Origin: Bog-793 sp963803025
GTDB lineage: Bacteria; Actinomycetota; Acidimicrobiia; Acidimicrobiales; Bog-793
DNA: 64,000 bases
Direction: 5' to 3'
Assembly (NCBI GenBank): GCA_963803025.1
Contig: CAWDKZ010000013.1
Coordinates: forward strand, 328,894-392,893
Position numbers and translations under genes: made by a program
Notes under the pieces: model-generated
What the model saw: the letters and a program-made list of their open reading frames with translations, nothing else
Databases searched by the model: none
Told to the model about the DNA's origin: nothing
Shown here: one piece after another, positions 62,602 to 64,000 of the stretch
Position numbering within the stretch: position 1 is the stretch's first letter
Layout of the letters: the number at the start of each line of letters is the position of its first letter

Positions 62602-63651
62602 ATGGCGAAGAGGGTCGGGATCCTGACGGGTGGCGGCGACTGTCCCGGCCTGAATGCGGTCATCCGTGCGGTCGTACGAGCCTCGGACGTCGCCGGTTGG
62701 GATTGCCTCGGCGTGCTGGAGGGCTGGCGTGGGCTCGTCGACGGGCTCTTCTGCGACCTCGGTCCGGCCCAGGTCTCCGAGATTCTCCAGCGCGGGGGCA
62801 CGATCATCGGTACGAGCCGTACAAACCCCTACAAGATCGAGGGCGGCGTGGAGAAGTTGCTTCAGAACGCACGCGAGCGCGAGCTGGACGCGCTCATCGC
62901 CATTGGCGGCGAGGACACGCTGGGTGTGGCCGCCAGGCTCTACCGTGAGCACGGGTTCCCGGTCGTCGGCGTGCCGAAGACGATCGACAACGACCTCTCC
63001 GGCACCGACTACACCTTCGGCTTCGACACGGCGGTGAGCACCGCGACCGAAGCGATCGACCGTCTGCGCCCCTTCGCCGAGTCACACCACCGAGTCATGG
63101 TCGTCGAGGTGATGGGCCGCCATTCCGGTTGGATCGCGCTGATGAGCGGCATTGCAGGCGGCGCCGAACTAGTCCTGATCCCCGAGCAGCGGATGACCGT
63201 CGAGGCAGTCTGCGAAGAGCTGCGCCGAGGTCATGAACGCGGCAGGACCTTCTCGATGGTCGTCGTCAGCGAAGGCTACGAGCTCTCATACGAGAGCGGT
63301 GAGAGTCAGCTGGTGGGCCGCGATGCGCCCACGACTGACCAGTTCGGCCATGTCCTCCTCGGCGGTGTGGGCGAGGAGCTGGGGCGGGAGATCGAGCGGC
63401 GCACGGGGTTCGAGGCGCGAGTGGTCGTGCTCGGCCACATCCAGCGTGGAGGTACCCCCACGCCGCGCGACCGCGTCCTCGCGACGCGTTTCGGCCTCAA
63501 AGCGGCAGAGCTCGCGCACAGCGGCGTCTTCGGTCAGATGGTGGCGCTGCGTGGCGATGACATCGTCGTCGTATCGTTGGATGAGGCGACGGCCGAGCTG
63601 AAGACGGTGACACCAGGGTGGTACGCCGTCGCGCAGGCGTTCTTCAACTGA
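62602..63651 (+). CDS. pfkA: 6-phosphofructokinase, probably PPi-dependent type
   Basis: 349 residues from ATG 62602, with AGGAGG five bases upstream. It has the phosphofructokinase fold: GILTGGGDCPGLNAVIRA, GGTIIGTSRTNPY, IAIGGEDTLGVAARL, VVGVPKTIDNDLSGTDYTFGFDTA, VEVMGRHSGWIAL and VVLGHIQRGGTPTPRDR. At the two residues that separate phosphate donors, it has Asp after the GGE (GGED, where ATP enzymes have Gly) and Lys in PKTIDND. This combination is known from PPi-dependent enzymes such as that of Amycolatopsis methanolica. It would catalyse reversible phosphorylation of fructose 6-phosphate. Confidence 0.9.
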   Translation: MAKRVGILTGGGDCPGLNAVIRAVVRASDVAGWDCLGVLEGWRGLVDGLFCDLGPAQVSEILQRGGTIIGTSRTNPYKIEGGVEKLLQNARERELDALIAIGGEDTLGVAARLYREHGFPVVGVPKTIDNDLSGTDYTFGFDTAVSTATEAIDRLRPFAESHHRVMVVEVMGRHSGWIALMSGIAGGAELVLIPEQRMTVEAVCEELRRGHERGRTFSMVVVSEGYELSYESGESQLVGRDAPTTDQFGHVLLGGVGEELGREIERRTGFEARVVVLGHIQRGGTPTPRDRVLATRFGLKAAELAHSGVFGQMVALRGDDIVVVSLDEATAELKTVTPGWYAVAQAFFN

Positions 63652-64000
63652 GTCCGTCGCGCTCGCGACGCGATCGCCGGGTGAGACGAGCCGAGAGGTG
63701 CTCCGTCCCCTGCGTGAGGCGAAAGGACGGAGGTGACGACCAGGCGCCTTCGCTCAGACGCGCCCATCCGATGCGGCGGCGTCGGCTCTTCGGGATCCAA
63801 GCGGACCGGATCGGCTGGAGTGAGGTCGAATTCTCCCGGACGTCTGAAGGGGGAGTAGACAGACTGTCACTTCCAGGCGATGCGACCCGGTTGGAAAGCC
63901 CGCAGGCCGTGCGCGAACCTGGACGGTGAGATCCGTGGAGCGTTCGCTTCCGCACCGTCCGCTCCAGCAGTCGCTCGGTTGAGTGCGCCCATAGAAGGAG
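63652..64000. other. Window end without a supported gene
   Basis: About 350 bases after the phosphofructokinase gene. Short frames on both strands show only Arg/Ser-rich shadow composition. No RNA gene or strong hairpin is seen. Confidence 0.4.

Overview
The window is a high-GC bacterial chromosome segment with frequent GTG and TTG starts. The gene order dnaG-rpoD, glyS, recO, uppS, era, CNNM/CBS, ybeY, phoH, hemW, rsmE, dnaJ, hrcA (with a CIRCE operator), lepA, rpsT is typical of Actinobacteria. A BldD homologue, a DUF3052 protein and a Ddn-type deazaflavin reductase point the same way. A deep-branching actinobacterium (for example Acidimicrobiia) is an inference from this context, not proven by it.

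Layout. 1-720: 3' end of a glycogen debranching enzyme. 817-1320: DinB-like protein. 1552-3690: a tight two-gene module of a DNA methyltransferase and an AlbA_2-domain protein. 3880-5388: histone-deacetylase-fold hydrolase overlapping a frameshifted deazaflavin-dependent reductase. 5558-10476: a branched-chain amino-acid type ABC importer condensed into three genes (binding lipoprotein, fused LivH-LivM permease, fused LivG-LivF ATPase). 10538-11038: SixA-like phosphatase. 11458-16540: a roughly 5 kb accessory segment abutting tRNA-Met, bounded by 17-bp direct repeats and 12-bp inverted repeats; it carries an HNH-like gene, a PIN-like gene cut by an IS21-family element, and an unknown membrane protein. 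16710-18244: cysE-cysK, with cysE frameshifted twice. 18638-26987: LacI-family regulator, a small membrane protein, a 1.4-kb region with inverted repeats and a LacI-type operator, then an LsrB/RhaS-type sugar ABC operon whose ATPase gene is frameshifted in a run of seven G. 27615-28372: secreted protein and tRNA-Asn.

28579-35221 (minus strand): rpoD, dnaG, DUF3052, glyS, recO, uppS. 35414-44683 (plus strand): cysH, an AddB-like/AddA-like recombination nuclease pair, dinG-like helicase. 44677-55584 (minus strand): era, CNNM/CBS transporter-like protein, ybeY, phoH, HTH protein, hemW, bldD, rsmE, dnaJ, hrcA, lepA. 55715-59658: rpsT, GH18 protein (minus), ferredoxin, gltX, YdcF-like protein. 59757-62400: tRNA-Gln, tRNA-Glu, then an insertion hotspot with an IS3 remnant, a complete IS1182-type element and a possible TrkA remnant. 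62602-63651: a phosphofructokinase with PPi-type residues.

Functional themes. Sulfate assimilation and cysteine synthesis are represented by cysH, cysE and cysK. The large minus-strand blocks are translation, RNA processing, replication and heat-shock housekeeping genes. The accessory parts are the methyltransferase module, the tRNA-Met element and the tRNA-Glu hotspot. Several otherwise intact conserved genes (cysE, rbsA-like, addB-like, phoH) can each be restored by adding one G or C to a short G/C run. That looks like systematic homopolymer under-calling in this sequence rather than gene decay, and it should be kept in mind when reading those loci.
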